Shown: piece after piece, positions 27,875 through 34,880 of the stretch
Layout: each line of letters begins with the position of its first letter
Numbering within the stretch: the stretch's first letter is position 1
Assembly: GCA_038204465.1 (NCBI GenBank)
Contig: JBBRCX010000013.1
Coordinates: 1 to 59,783, forward strand
Length of the DNA: 59,783 bases
From: JBBRCX01 sp038204465
GTDB taxonomy: Bacteria > Planctomycetota > Phycisphaerae > Tepidisphaerales > Tepidisphaeraceae
Direction of reading: 5' to 3'
Translations under genes and position numbers: made by a program
The notes under the pieces: generated by a model
Told to the model about the DNA's origin: nothing
Seen by the model: the letters and a program-made list of their open reading frames with translations, nothing else
The model's database searches: none

Positions 27875-28294
27875 GTGGCGTACTGGCTGCTCAAGACCGA
27901 GCCCGAGTCCTATTCGTGGGATGATCTTTCGCGCGATAAGCAAGCGGTGTGGGACGGCGTCAGAAATCCTGTCGCGCTGAAGAACATCCGCTCGATGAAG
28001 AAAGGTGATCTCGCGCTCATCTACCACACGGGAAAGCAGCGGGCGGCGATCGGAATCGCTGAGATCCGCTCGGACCCGCGGCCCGATCCAAAGGGTGCTT
28101 CCGAATCCATGGCCGTAGTGGACATTGGGGCGAAAGAGAACCTCCCTCGGCCCGTTACGCTGGCGGAAATCAAGGCAGACAAGACATTTTCCGGCTGGGA
28201 CCTTCTTCGCATGGGACGCCTCAGCGTTGTTCCGGTCCCCGAAGCGATGTGGCGGCGAATCATGGAACTGGCGAAACAAAAGAACGCGGATTGA
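27875..28294 (+). CDS. EVE-domain protein
   Basis: This is a 139-residue single EVE domain (PUA-like fold, thought to bind modified nucleic-acid bases). MAYWLLKTEPESYSWDDL is the classic start, then WDGVRNPVALKNIRSMKKGDLALIYHTGKQRAAIGIAEI, and the C-terminal half contains WDLLRMGRLSVVPVPEAMW. The start codon is GTG, fixed by the conserved N-terminus. It is close behind the YlbF-like gene. Confidence 0.95.
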   Translation: MAYWLLKTEPESYSWDDLSRDKQAVWDGVRNPVALKNIRSMKKGDLALIYHTGKQRAAIGIAEIRSDPRPDPKGASESMAVVDIGAKENLPRPVTLAEIKADKTFSGWDLLRMGRLSVVPVPEAMWRRIMELAKQKNAD

Positions 28295-28361
28295 TTCAGT
28301 TCCGTTAGCCTATGGAACCGTCTTCGGCCGTCCGGAAGGCGCGACAAAAACCGGAGATGCG

Positions 28362-28922
28362 ATGACCACTTCGAATCCTCCTGGCGACACCACTTCCGAC
28401 GCCCTTCCGCATAAGCCCGCGGACGATTCGGAGCAGGTTTATTTCGAGGGCTCGCCGCTCCTGCGCGGGCAGGTCGCCAGCACCGCTGCCTGGGAGATCA
28501 TCGGGCTGCTCATGATCGTCGCGCCGCTCGCTTGGCGCATCTTCAACGGCGCGTGGCCGGCGGCGTGGGTGACGCTCATACTGATCCTCCTGGGCCTTTT
28601 GCTCTGGGCCGTCCCGCTCATCCGGGTCAAGAGCCAGCGCTATCGGGTGACGAATTACCGAATCGACTTTGAGCGCGGTCTTTTGTCGAAAACGATCGAC
28701 ACGTTGGAGCTCTGGCACGTCGAAGACATCCGCTTCCACCAGTCGCTGCTGGAACGGATCCTTGGCGTCGGCTCCATCACCGTGCTCTCTCACGACGACA
28801 CGACGCCAAAGCTTGAGCTCCGTGGTCTGCCGAACCCGCGGCCGCTCTTCGACCAACTCAAGCAGCGGGTGATCGCGGTGAAAAGACAGCGCGGGGTCAT
28901 CAAAATGGACACCGGTAATTAG
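28362..28922 (+). CDS. bacterial PH-domain membrane protein (bPH2)
   Basis: This is a 186-residue protein. Hydrophilic residues 1-40 are followed by two membrane helices (about 46-65 and 68-88). The C-terminal bacterial PH domain contains QRYRVTNYRIDFERGLLSKTIDTLELWHVEDIRFHQSLLERILGVGSITVLSHD. Function is unknown, and such proteins are common as small envelope proteins. The start is the ATG in ACCACTTCG context (MTTSNPPGD). The frame is open further upstream only by reading through the end of the EVE gene. Confidence 0.9.
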   Translation: MTTSNPPGDTTSDALPHKPADDSEQVYFEGSPLLRGQVASTAAWEIIGLLMIVAPLAWRIFNGAWPAAWVTLILILLGLLLWAVPLIRVKSQRYRVTNYRIDFERGLLSKTIDTLELWHVEDIRFHQSLLERILGVGSITVLSHDDTTPKLELRGLPNPRPLFDQLKQRVIAVKRQRGVIKMDTGN

Positions 28923-28995
28923 ACCCAGCCACGATGAATCCCCGTTCTCCGCTCGTGCCGTGCGCCCCTACAATGCCCTCGTCAAGGAGCATTTG

Positions 28996-29346
28996 ATGGC
29001 CGAAAAAATAAGACCGTTGTCGAAAGAGGACGCCCCTGACCCTTCGCGGAGTTATGAGCGGGCGCAGCCTAACGCCGAGTCCGGGATGGGACGGCTGGAC
29101 AACAATCGTGCGACGCCGACTCCCTCACCCGATCAGGTGGAGCAGGCGGTGACGCACAAGCAGCCGAATCGTCAGCTCAATGCGGAAGATGTGGTCAACG
29201 AGCGGGAAGAGGAACCGGCAGCGAACGAGCCGGACCACTCCATGAACGACGAAGAGCCTTTGGGCTCAGACCAGGCCCCGACGGATATTCGCAATCCCAG
29301 GCAGAAGCGGCATCCGAGGACTGAAGGAAAGGGCGGCACGCCGTGA
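28996..29346 (+). CDS. small hydrophilic disordered protein, unknown
   Basis: This is a 116-residue, strongly charged, Pro/Asn/Glu-rich protein (KIRPLSKEDAPDPSRSYERAQ to RQKRHPRTEGKGGTP) with no hydrophobic core and no Cys. AAGGAG lies six bases before the ATG, a strong ribosome site that fixes the start. Low-complexity acidic runs (NEREEEPAANEPDHSMNDEE) suggest an intrinsically disordered or stress-type protein (inference). No family is recognised. Confidence 0.6.
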   Translation: MAEKIRPLSKEDAPDPSRSYERAQPNAESGMGRLDNNRATPTPSPDQVEQAVTHKQPNRQLNAEDVVNEREEEPAANEPDHSMNDEEPLGSDQAPTDIRNPRQKRHPRTEGKGGTP

Positions 29347-29347
29347 G

Positions 29348-29548
29348 TCAGCCGGCCAGCGCCGGCGCATTCATCTTCCGCAGCGCGGTTCGCACGTCTT
29401 GTTTTAACGCATCGTTTCCCGCCTCATCACGATGCGCTTCCGCGAACGCCTCAAGCAGCGTTTCTGAATCGTTGCAGCCATCGCGTTTCGCGTGGGTCCA
29501 TGTCCGGCTCGGGCACGCTGAACCCGCCATAGCGACCGCGCAGCACAT
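29348..29548 (-). CDS. possible small ORF or frameshifted remnant after the CgeB-like gene
   Basis: An ATG 13 bases after the glycosyltransferase stop opens a 66-codon frame ending KQDVRTALRKMNAPALAG. Its second half looks protein-like. In the first half a different frame reads LRGRYGGFSVPEPDMDPRETRW and QRFRNAA before a stop, which looks more protein-like than this frame. The two halves together suggest either chance or a single-frameshift remnant of one small gene. Confidence 0.25.
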   Translation of the reverse strand: MCCAVAMAGSACPSRTWTHAKRDGCNDSETLLEAFAEAHRDEAGNDALKQDVRTALRKMNAPALAG

Positions 29549-29561
29549 GCTCGATTCTGCT

Positions 29562-30581
29562 CTACGCTGCTTTCGCGACCCGCCGGGAAAAACCGATTTC
29601 ATCGAAAAGCTGCGTGAAGCGATGCTCCCAGAGATGCTCGGCTCTGGTGCGCGAGGCATATGCTTCGGCGATGCGGCGGCGCTCTGCTTCGTGCGACATG
29701 TAATAGCGGGCCTTGTGGGCGCAATCCTCGATCGAATCAAACGCCACGAATTCCTTGCCGGGCTCGTAGTAGCGTTCGAGGAACGGGCTGTGCTGACACA
29801 ACATCAAAGTGCCGGAGAGGCCCATTTCGAAGGTACGGCTCTTGATCTGAAGCAGCGATGAATCCGTGCTCGCGCCCATCGGGGTGAACGAAACCCGCGA
29901 GCGGTTCCAGACGTCATTGATCTGTCGGAAGCTCAACGCCTTGTTGAGCGAGGGGAATCGCTGCGCGACGAAGCGATCGCTGCGCCGGGACTTGAGCAGC
30001 GGGCGTTTCACCCGGATCGACCCGAGGCCGAACACCTGCAGGCCCGCCGCGCGTTTGAGCTGCAGGCATTCTTCGACGCGGCTCGAATAGATCTGGCCCG
30101 CGAAAGTGAAGTTGAGGTCTTTGGGTCTGTTGAAGTTGGAGTAGGTGTCGAGGCACGCCCACTGGCTGAGGATCAGGTTGCGATGAAACGGAACGGCGCG
30201 GCCGAACACCTGAGGGTAGGTGGTGACGACGAACGTGAACAATGGAGCGATCTTCGATGTGTAGGTGTCCCATTGCCAGTCGTCGTCGCTGTTCCACGCG
30301 ACAATCGGCGCGAATCGTCCGGCTTGCGTGATGGCCTCGCGCGTCATGTAGTCCTGGCCGCCGGTTTGATACAGGACGAGGTCGTATCCGCCGGCTCGGA
30401 CGGCATCGACGAAGCGTTCGCCGCACGTCTCGAGCCCCGCCTCCGACCGGATGGCGGCATGATCGAAATGGTCGACGTGATGCCCGAGGCGCCGCAACGG
30501 CTCGGTGAATTCCAGGAACATCGGCTCGACGGCTTCCGCATGGCCGTGGAACGATCTGGAAACAGTGCTCAGGATGCGCAT
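29562..30581 (-). CDS. CgeB-like glycosyltransferase
   Basis: This is a 339-residue protein starting MRILSTVSRSFHGHAEAVEPMFLEFTEPLRRLGHHVDHFDH. The first half has YDLVLYQTGGQDYMTREAI and IVAWNSDDDWQWDTYTSKIAP. The second half has LSFRQINDVWNRSRVSFTPMGAS, then IKSRTFEMGLSGTLMLCQHSPFLERYYEPGKEFVAF, the glycosyl-transferase 1-like C-terminal motif found in CgeB-type proteins. It is probably a cell-surface glycan enzyme. A strong AGGAGG site sits just before the ATG and overlaps the stop of the preceding small ORF. Confidence 0.82.
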   Translation of the reverse strand: MRILSTVSRSFHGHAEAVEPMFLEFTEPLRRLGHHVDHFDHAAIRSEAGLETCGERFVDAVRAGGYDLVLYQTGGQDYMTREAITQAGRFAPIVAWNSDDDWQWDTYTSKIAPLFTFVVTTYPQVFGRAVPFHRNLILSQWACLDTYSNFNRPKDLNFTFAGQIYSSRVEECLQLKRAAGLQVFGLGSIRVKRPLLKSRRSDRFVAQRFPSLNKALSFRQINDVWNRSRVSFTPMGASTDSSLLQIKSRTFEMGLSGTLMLCQHSPFLERYYEPGKEFVAFDSIEDCAHKARYYMSHEAERRRIAEAYASRTRAEHLWEHRFTQLFDEIGFSRRVAKAA

Positions 30582-30582
30582 T

Positions 30583-30804
30583 TCAAACCTCCTGCGGCCA
30601 GGCGCGTTTTGTAGACATTCCGGCTGGACTCCGTGGCAAAGTGCCACGGCGTTGCGTGCGGTCTTCCAGAAACGGCTTGCGCTCTTCCCGGCGCATGGGC
30701 AACTCGCGATCGCTCGCCACCGAGAGCGTCAAGAATCCGTCGAACTCCGAGCGGAAGTCCGCCTTGGCGGAAGGATCGGAGATTCTGTTCAACATGGTTG
30801 GCAT
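30583..30804 (-). CDS. small ORF between two glycosyltransferases, unknown
   Basis: This is a 73-residue frame exactly filling the gap between the GT2 stop and the CgeB-like start. It begins MPTMLNRISDPSAKADFRSEFDG and is Arg-rich at the C-terminus. Its stop codon lies inside the ribosome site of the next gene. The tight packing supports translation, but composition is not diagnostic and no family is recognised. It could equally be spacer. Confidence 0.4.
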   Translation of the reverse strand: MPTMLNRISDPSAKADFRSEFDGFLTLSVASDRELPMRREERKPFLEDRTQRRGTLPRSPAGMSTKRAWPQEV

Positions 30805-30813
30805 GATCGTCGC

Positions 30814-32016
30814 TCAGGCGGCCTGTCCGGTGGGCCGCCTGTTGTCGTTGGCGGATTCGAGATGTCGCGGGTGCCAGAGCCTCAGGACCGGCAGCTTGAA
30901 ACGCGCGGATAGCTCGGCGACCCGCTTGTCCACCTGTGCCGGGTTAATGTTGGAGACGACGATCCCCTCCACATCCGAGCGGAAGAGCTGCGCATCGGGC
31001 AGAATCGGGATGCTGCGATAGCGCGCGCCGCTGAACGCCGGGCAGTTATCGAGCAGCGCGACCACTTCGAGTGCCGAACGGTGGCAGGCGCGATAGGTCG
31101 CGAAAATGTTCTTGCCGAAGTCGGCGATCGCGACAGACCTGATCTTGTGAGCCACGCGCCAGGCGGAGACGGCATGCATCTGCTCTTCGAAGCCGAAGAT
31201 GGTTTCCAGGGCGGAGGCCCGCAGGGTCTGTCGTCCGACGCTCGCTTCGTGGCGGGCCCAGACGCGCGCCTCGCGCAGAGCGCCGTTGATCGCCTGCGCG
31301 TGTCCTTCGTGCAGGCCGTAGGCGGCATAGCGCCGGATCCAGTCGCGGCGGTAAGCCCGGCGCAATTCGCGCGGAAGGAAGCGCTCGGCGAGGATGAGGT
31401 TATTGCGCAGGTCCATTCGCCGGGTGAGCGCGGAGCAGCGCCCGCCGGGGACTTTGTCGTGGCCGAACAGAACGTCTTCGAAGCGTTCCACCCGGTAACC
31501 CGCCTGCCAGATGCGGAAGCTCATCTCGTATTCTTCGGCCTGACGAAAGAACTCCGGCGCGAAGCCGCCGAGCTCGTCGAGCGTGGATTTGCGTATCACG
31601 CTTGCGCCGCCGAGGGTAACTGAAGGCAGCGCGGGCGCTTCGTAGCTGCCGTCCGGAAGAATGACACGACCCACCACGGCGGCGGTCCGGGAATGGCGGC
31701 CGAGGTATGCAAGGGCGCGAGGGATCGCGTCGCCGATTGGGTAGCTGTCGTCGTCGAGGAAGGCGATGAAACGTCCCTGTGCCAGCTTCAACGCATGATT
31801 CCGCGCCGGAACCCCCTCGTTCTCCTCGAGGCGAACGATCCTTACATCGGGGAACTGCGCCAAAACCGCGCCGGCAGTGCCATCATCCGAGCCGTTATCG
31901 ACAACAAAGACTTCCCAGAGATGGCGCGCCAGGTGCGTGGCCGGCTCCAGGCGTTCCAGGGTGCGCAGGAGCGTCTCTTTGCGATTGCGGGTGACGATTA
32001 CATAACTCAGTTTCAT
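30814..32016 (-). CDS. family 2 glycosyltransferase with C-terminal Rossmann-like domain
   Basis: This is a 400-residue GT-A enzyme. The N-terminus KLSYVIVTRNRKETLLRTL, VVDNGSDDGT (40-46) and FIAFLDDDS (the metal-binding DDD at 88-90) are GT2 hallmarks, and GGFAPEFFRQAEEYEMSFRIWQAGYRV is the acceptor region. Residues from about 285 (HKIRSVAIADFGKNIFATYRACH, then GIVVSNINPAQVDKRVAEL) form a separate nucleotide-binding-like module of unknown role. It overlaps the upstream small ORF by ATGA. It is likely to act on surface polysaccharide. Confidence 0.9.
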   Translation of the reverse strand: MKLSYVIVTRNRKETLLRTLERLEPATHLARHLWEVFVVDNGSDDGTAGAVLAQFPDVRIVRLEENEGVPARNHALKLAQGRFIAFLDDDSYPIGDAIPRALAYLGRHSRTAAVVGRVILPDGSYEAPALPSVTLGGASVIRKSTLDELGGFAPEFFRQAEEYEMSFRIWQAGYRVERFEDVLFGHDKVPGGRCSALTRRMDLRNNLILAERFLPRELRRAYRRDWIRRYAAYGLHEGHAQAINGALREARVWARHEASVGRQTLRASALETIFGFEEQMHAVSAWRVAHKIRSVAIADFGKNIFATYRACHRSALEVVALLDNCPAFSGARYRSIPILPDAQLFRSDVEGIVVSNINPAQVDKRVAELSARFKLPVLRLWHPRHLESANDNRRPTGQAA

Positions 32017-32342
32017 GAAGCCAGCCTTTTCATACTGCCTGTGACAGGGCTGCCGGCAGCGTGTATAGCGATGATCTGACCGATTCGCCGACGGATGCGC
32101 CGTATGCCGGAGGAGCAGGTGAGCCGAGCGGCGACGCTGCGGCTCTGCTCGGCGACGATCTCTTCCCGGGCAGCTCGCTGGAGCCCATCGAGCGCGGTAG
32201 CCGAAGGGGTGAGCTCGGCGGCGGAAAAGCCCCCTCTGAAGAGCGCGGCCGTCAGTCGGTCGCTCGAGGGTGCGGAAATCGCGGGCGTCAGCTGCGGCAT
32301 GGTCCGAGGGCGCGTGGGCCTACAAGGTGAGTTATCGGACAT
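32013..32342 (-). CDS. small ORF coupled to the glycosyltransferase operon, unknown
   Basis: This is a frame of up to 109 residues whose TGA overlaps the GT2 ATG (ATGA), the usual sign of translational coupling. It contains DRLTAALFRGGFSAAEL, then ARLTCSSGIRRIRRRIGQIIAIHAAG. The start is uncertain: an ATG at 32342 lies inside a palindromic TATCGGAC/GTCCGATA motif, and an ATG at 32300 is the alternative. Neither has a good ribosome site. No family is recognised. Confidence 0.4.
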   Translation of the reverse strand: MSDNSPCRPTRPRTMPQLTPAISAPSSDRLTAALFRGGFSAAELTPSATALDGLQRAAREEIVAEQSRSVAARLTCSSGIRRIRRRIGQIIAIHAAGSPVTGSMKRLAS

Positions 32343-32456
32343 GCGAACGTCCGATATTCAGATTTTGCAGACGGTTAGGACCTCGACGGCGTCATGCGAC
32401 GGGCTGCCTGAATGTCCGATAAAAATTGGCGTTTCGGCAGGATAAAGGCCGATAAC
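32332..32456 (-). promoter_or_regulatory. cluster of TATCGGAC motifs upstream of the glycosyltransferase operon
   Basis: Read on the - strand, the motif TTATCGGAC or close variants occurs at 32447-32455 (TTATCGGCC), 32414-32422 (TTATCGGAC) and 32349-32356 (TATCGGAC). An inverted copy at 32333-32340 forms a perfect 8-base palindrome arm pair with an 8-base spacer. Four copies in 125 bases directly upstream of an operon suggest operator sites for a dimeric regulator. The regulator is unknown. Confidence 0.4.
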
Positions 32457-32743
32457 ACTGCACGCGCATCCGGAGGACAGCCGAATCGGAAGACCTGCTC
32501 CCTGCAGACGCTGCTTCACTGCGGGAGGATGCGCGGCGAGCCGGCAAAACGATCGTCCATTGTCACGGGTGCTTCGACATCGTTCATCCGGGGCATATCC
32601 AGCATTTGCAGTTCGCCAGGTCGCTCGGCAACATGCTGATCGTCTCCGTGAGCGGACACGCACGTCAGGGCCAGCGCGTGGTGCTGGTCGGCGATTACAT
32701 CCTCGACCGGTATAACTTCTGCGATGCGACCGGCGTTGCGGCG
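32456..32743 (+). pseudogene. remnant of an adenylyltransferase / PfkB-kinase fusion (HldE/RfaE-like), internally deleted
   Basis: One open frame translates as RRAGKTIVHCHGCFDIVHPGHIQHLQFARSLGNMLIVSVSG, in short segments. The CFDIVHPGH part is the HxGH nucleotidyltransferase motif of RfaE-type cytidylyl/adenylyltransferases. Within about ten codons the same frame reads QRVVLVGDYI, LDRY, NFCDATGVA, which is the start of a PfkB/RfaE1-type sugar kinase. Intact fusions have roughly 200 residues between these parts, and here they are missing. After CDATGVA the similarity ends. No ATG precedes the frame, which opens only after a TAA at 32453-32455. It is an eroded gene for nucleotide-sugar synthesis, next to glycosyltransferases. 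Confidence 0.7.
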
Positions 32744-32779
32744 AGCGGAAGTGCTTCCGGCGGCGGCGTAAGCCGCTAC

Positions 32780-33148
32780 TTACTGCCGAGCGGGGCGCGG
32801 GCCGGTTTGCGGGGGCTGGCCACCCTGGCCCGGTTGCTGGCCGGGTTGGGTCTGAAGCTCGCCGAACTGCTGCTCATATCGGCGGATGAGCTGCGTGAGC
32901 GATCCGGTGAGCCGCTTCACGTTGGCATAGCTCATGATCACGCGGTCGGAGACCTTGAAGAGCAATTGCTGCTGGGTCCCCTGCGGGTTGGGGTTGGCCA
33001 TGTTGAAGCCGAAGTCGAGCACCACCTCTTCCGCAGTCGTGTGAATCCGGTAGGCATTGGAGAAGACGGTGCGCATCTCGCGCTCGTCGAGCACGACCTG
33101 CACCCCCTGCTGCCCCTCATTGTCTCCCGGTTGCGTCTCTTCAGCCAT
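32780..33148 (-). CDS. DUF3467-like small protein
   Basis: This is a 122-residue protein. The core (about residues 24-90) reads MRTVFSNAYRIHTTAEEVVLDFGFNMANPNPQGTQQQLLFKVSDRVIMSYANVKRLTGSLTQLIRRYE, matching the DUF3467 pattern found in planctomycetes and other bacteria. Acidic residues precede it and a Gln/Pro/Gly tail (QTQPGQQPGQGGQPPQTG) follows. The ATG before AEETQPGDN fits, although the frame is open further upstream. Function is unknown. Confidence 0.8.
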   Translation of the reverse strand: MAEETQPGDNEGQQGVQVVLDEREMRTVFSNAYRIHTTAEEVVLDFGFNMANPNPQGTQQQLLFKVSDRVIMSYANVKRLTGSLTQLIRRYEQQFGELQTQPGQQPGQGGQPPQTGPRPARQ

Positions 33149-33327
33149 GGCGTCCCTTTCGAAAAGTGAAGCGCCATTGTGGCAGATTGCCGGCGCTTGT
33201 CCATCGGGCCGCGATGGGGCGACAGAAAGCAGATGCCCAGCGTACCAGGCGGCGCGCGGAACGGGATGATGCTGCCGGGCTGAGGTTGGCGTGACAATCA
33301 CCTTTATGAGGCGGAGAATGCTTCAAT

Positions 33328-34773
33328 ATGACGCGGGCGACATTGGCGCAGGACCTGATACCGCTCTTGCCGCCGGGCGGCGTGCTCTCGGACGATGCCG
33401 GCTTGTTTGTCTATGAGAGCGACGGGTTCACCATCGCCAAGGCCCGCCCTGCCGCGGTCGTGTTCCCGACGAACACGGAAGAGGTCGTTGCGGTCGTCAA
33501 ATATCTCGCGGCCCACGACGTGCAGATCGTGCCCCGGGGCTCGGGGACGGGACTCGCGGGAGGGTGCGTCGCGTTTGAGAACGGGGTCATCGTCTCGACG
33601 ACGCGAATGACGCGGATCCTCGAGATCGACCTCGAAAATCGCGTGGCGCATGTCGAGGCGGGAGTGCGCAATACACAGCTCAGCGATTTGGTCTCGCTGG
33701 AGCCGGGCGGGGCGGCATTTCACTTCGCCCCGGACCCATCGAGCCAGCGGGCGAGCACCATCGGCGGGAACGCGGCGACCAACGCGGGCGGCATTCATAC
33801 GCTGAAGGATTTCGTCTCTTCCAACCATGTCCTGGGGCTGGAGATGGTGCTTCCAGACGGATCGGTTGTCGAAACCGGAGCGCGAAACGGCGCGTATGAA
33901 TCCGGATCATTCGACCTGCCGGGACTCATCTGCGGCAGCGAAGGGACCTTCGGCATCATCACGCGGCTATGGGTCCGTCTCGTGCCCAAGGCCACCAGCT
34001 TCCGCACCATCGTGGGGATTTTCCCGGACACCGCTGAGGCGTGCGAATCCGTCAGCGAGATTATCGCGGCTGGAATGTTGCCGGCGGCGATGGAGATGCT
34101 CGATGGCCAGATGGTGAAGGTGATCGAGGACGCGAACCATTTCGGATTTCCCCCTGATGCGCAGGCGTTGGTGCTGACGGAGATCGATGGCATCGAGCCG
34201 CTGCTGGACCGGCAGATGGAACAGATCGTTGTCATCAGCCGAAAGCATAAGGCGTCGAGCATCCAGACTTCAGGCGACCCCGCGACGCGGGCGAAGCTGT
34301 GGAAAGCGCGAAAGGCCGCCTTCGGCGCGATCGGACGCATCAGCCATAGCTACTGCACGCAGGACGCGTGCGTGCCGCGCAGCATGCTCGCGGACGTGTT
34401 GAAGAAAATCGATGAGATCGGGCGCGAGCACGGGCTGCGGATCACCAACGTCTTTCACGCGGGCGATGGGAACGTCCATCCCATTTTTCTCTATGACGAG
34501 CGGGATGAGGCAGCGGTGCAGAACACGCTGCGGGCCGCGGAGAAAGTGCTGAAGTACTGTATCGACATCGGCGGCACGCTGACGGGGGAGCATGGGGTTG
34601 GCGTCGAAAAGCTGCCGCTCATGCCGTATCTGTTCGATGAAAACACGATGCGGCAGTTTCAGCGCGTAAAGGAAGCGTTCGATCCGGGCGAGCGGATCAA
34701 CGCGGGAAAGTTGATGCCGAGCACGAAGATTTCCGTAAGATTGATGAAACCGGGGCGGATGGTGCCGCAGTAG
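33328..34773 (+). CDS. glcD: FAD-linked oxidase, glycolate/D-lactate dehydrogenase subunit GlcD type
   Basis: This is a 481-residue VAO-family flavoprotein. The FAD-binding PP-loop has VFPTNTEEVVAVVKYLAAHDVQIVPRGSGTGLAGG (about 45-79), with FAPDPSSQRASTIGGNAATNAGGIHTLK and ICGSEGTFGIITRLWVRL. The C-terminal FAD-oxidase domain has NVFHAGDGNVHPIFLYD and GGTLTGEHGVGVEKL. It oxidises a 2-hydroxyacid such as glycolate or D-lactate, usually with GlcE/GlcF iron-sulfur partners, which are not adjacent here. It is divergent from the DUF3467 gene across 180 bases. A role in using lactate from the BMC is possible but unsupported by position. Confidence 0.92.
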   Translation: MTRATLAQDLIPLLPPGGVLSDDAGLFVYESDGFTIAKARPAAVVFPTNTEEVVAVVKYLAAHDVQIVPRGSGTGLAGGCVAFENGVIVSTTRMTRILEIDLENRVAHVEAGVRNTQLSDLVSLEPGGAAFHFAPDPSSQRASTIGGNAATNAGGIHTLKDFVSSNHVLGLEMVLPDGSVVETGARNGAYESGSFDLPGLICGSEGTFGIITRLWVRLVPKATSFRTIVGIFPDTAEACESVSEIIAAGMLPAAMEMLDGQMVKVIEDANHFGFPPDAQALVLTEIDGIEPLLDRQMEQIVVISRKHKASSIQTSGDPATRAKLWKARKAAFGAIGRISHSYCTQDACVPRSMLADVLKKIDEIGREHGLRITNVFHAGDGNVHPIFLYDERDEAAVQNTLRAAEKVLKYCIDIGGTLTGEHGVGVEKLPLMPYLFDENTMRQFQRVKEAFDPGERINAGKLMPSTKISVRLMKPGRMVPQ

Positions 34774-34880
34774 GGGTTGGGCGCGAGAAGGATGGTGGCG
34801 GCGGGACGTCGCGCGGGCGCGACGGCTAAACCGGGTGACGGAAATTCTTGCGAGACATTTGCGTGGCGCGCGGCGTTTCA

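Noticed and set aside
32017..32779. Possible phage or IS origin of the gene-poor glycosyltransferase flank
   Set aside because: No transposase, integrase or terminal repeat was found. The region is better explained by a promoter, a small ORF and a decayed housekeeping-type gene.
34807..34824. CGTCGCG/CGCGACG hairpin between glcD and glgP as a terminator
   Set aside because: There is no T-tract on either side, and GC-rich palindromes arise by chance at this base composition.
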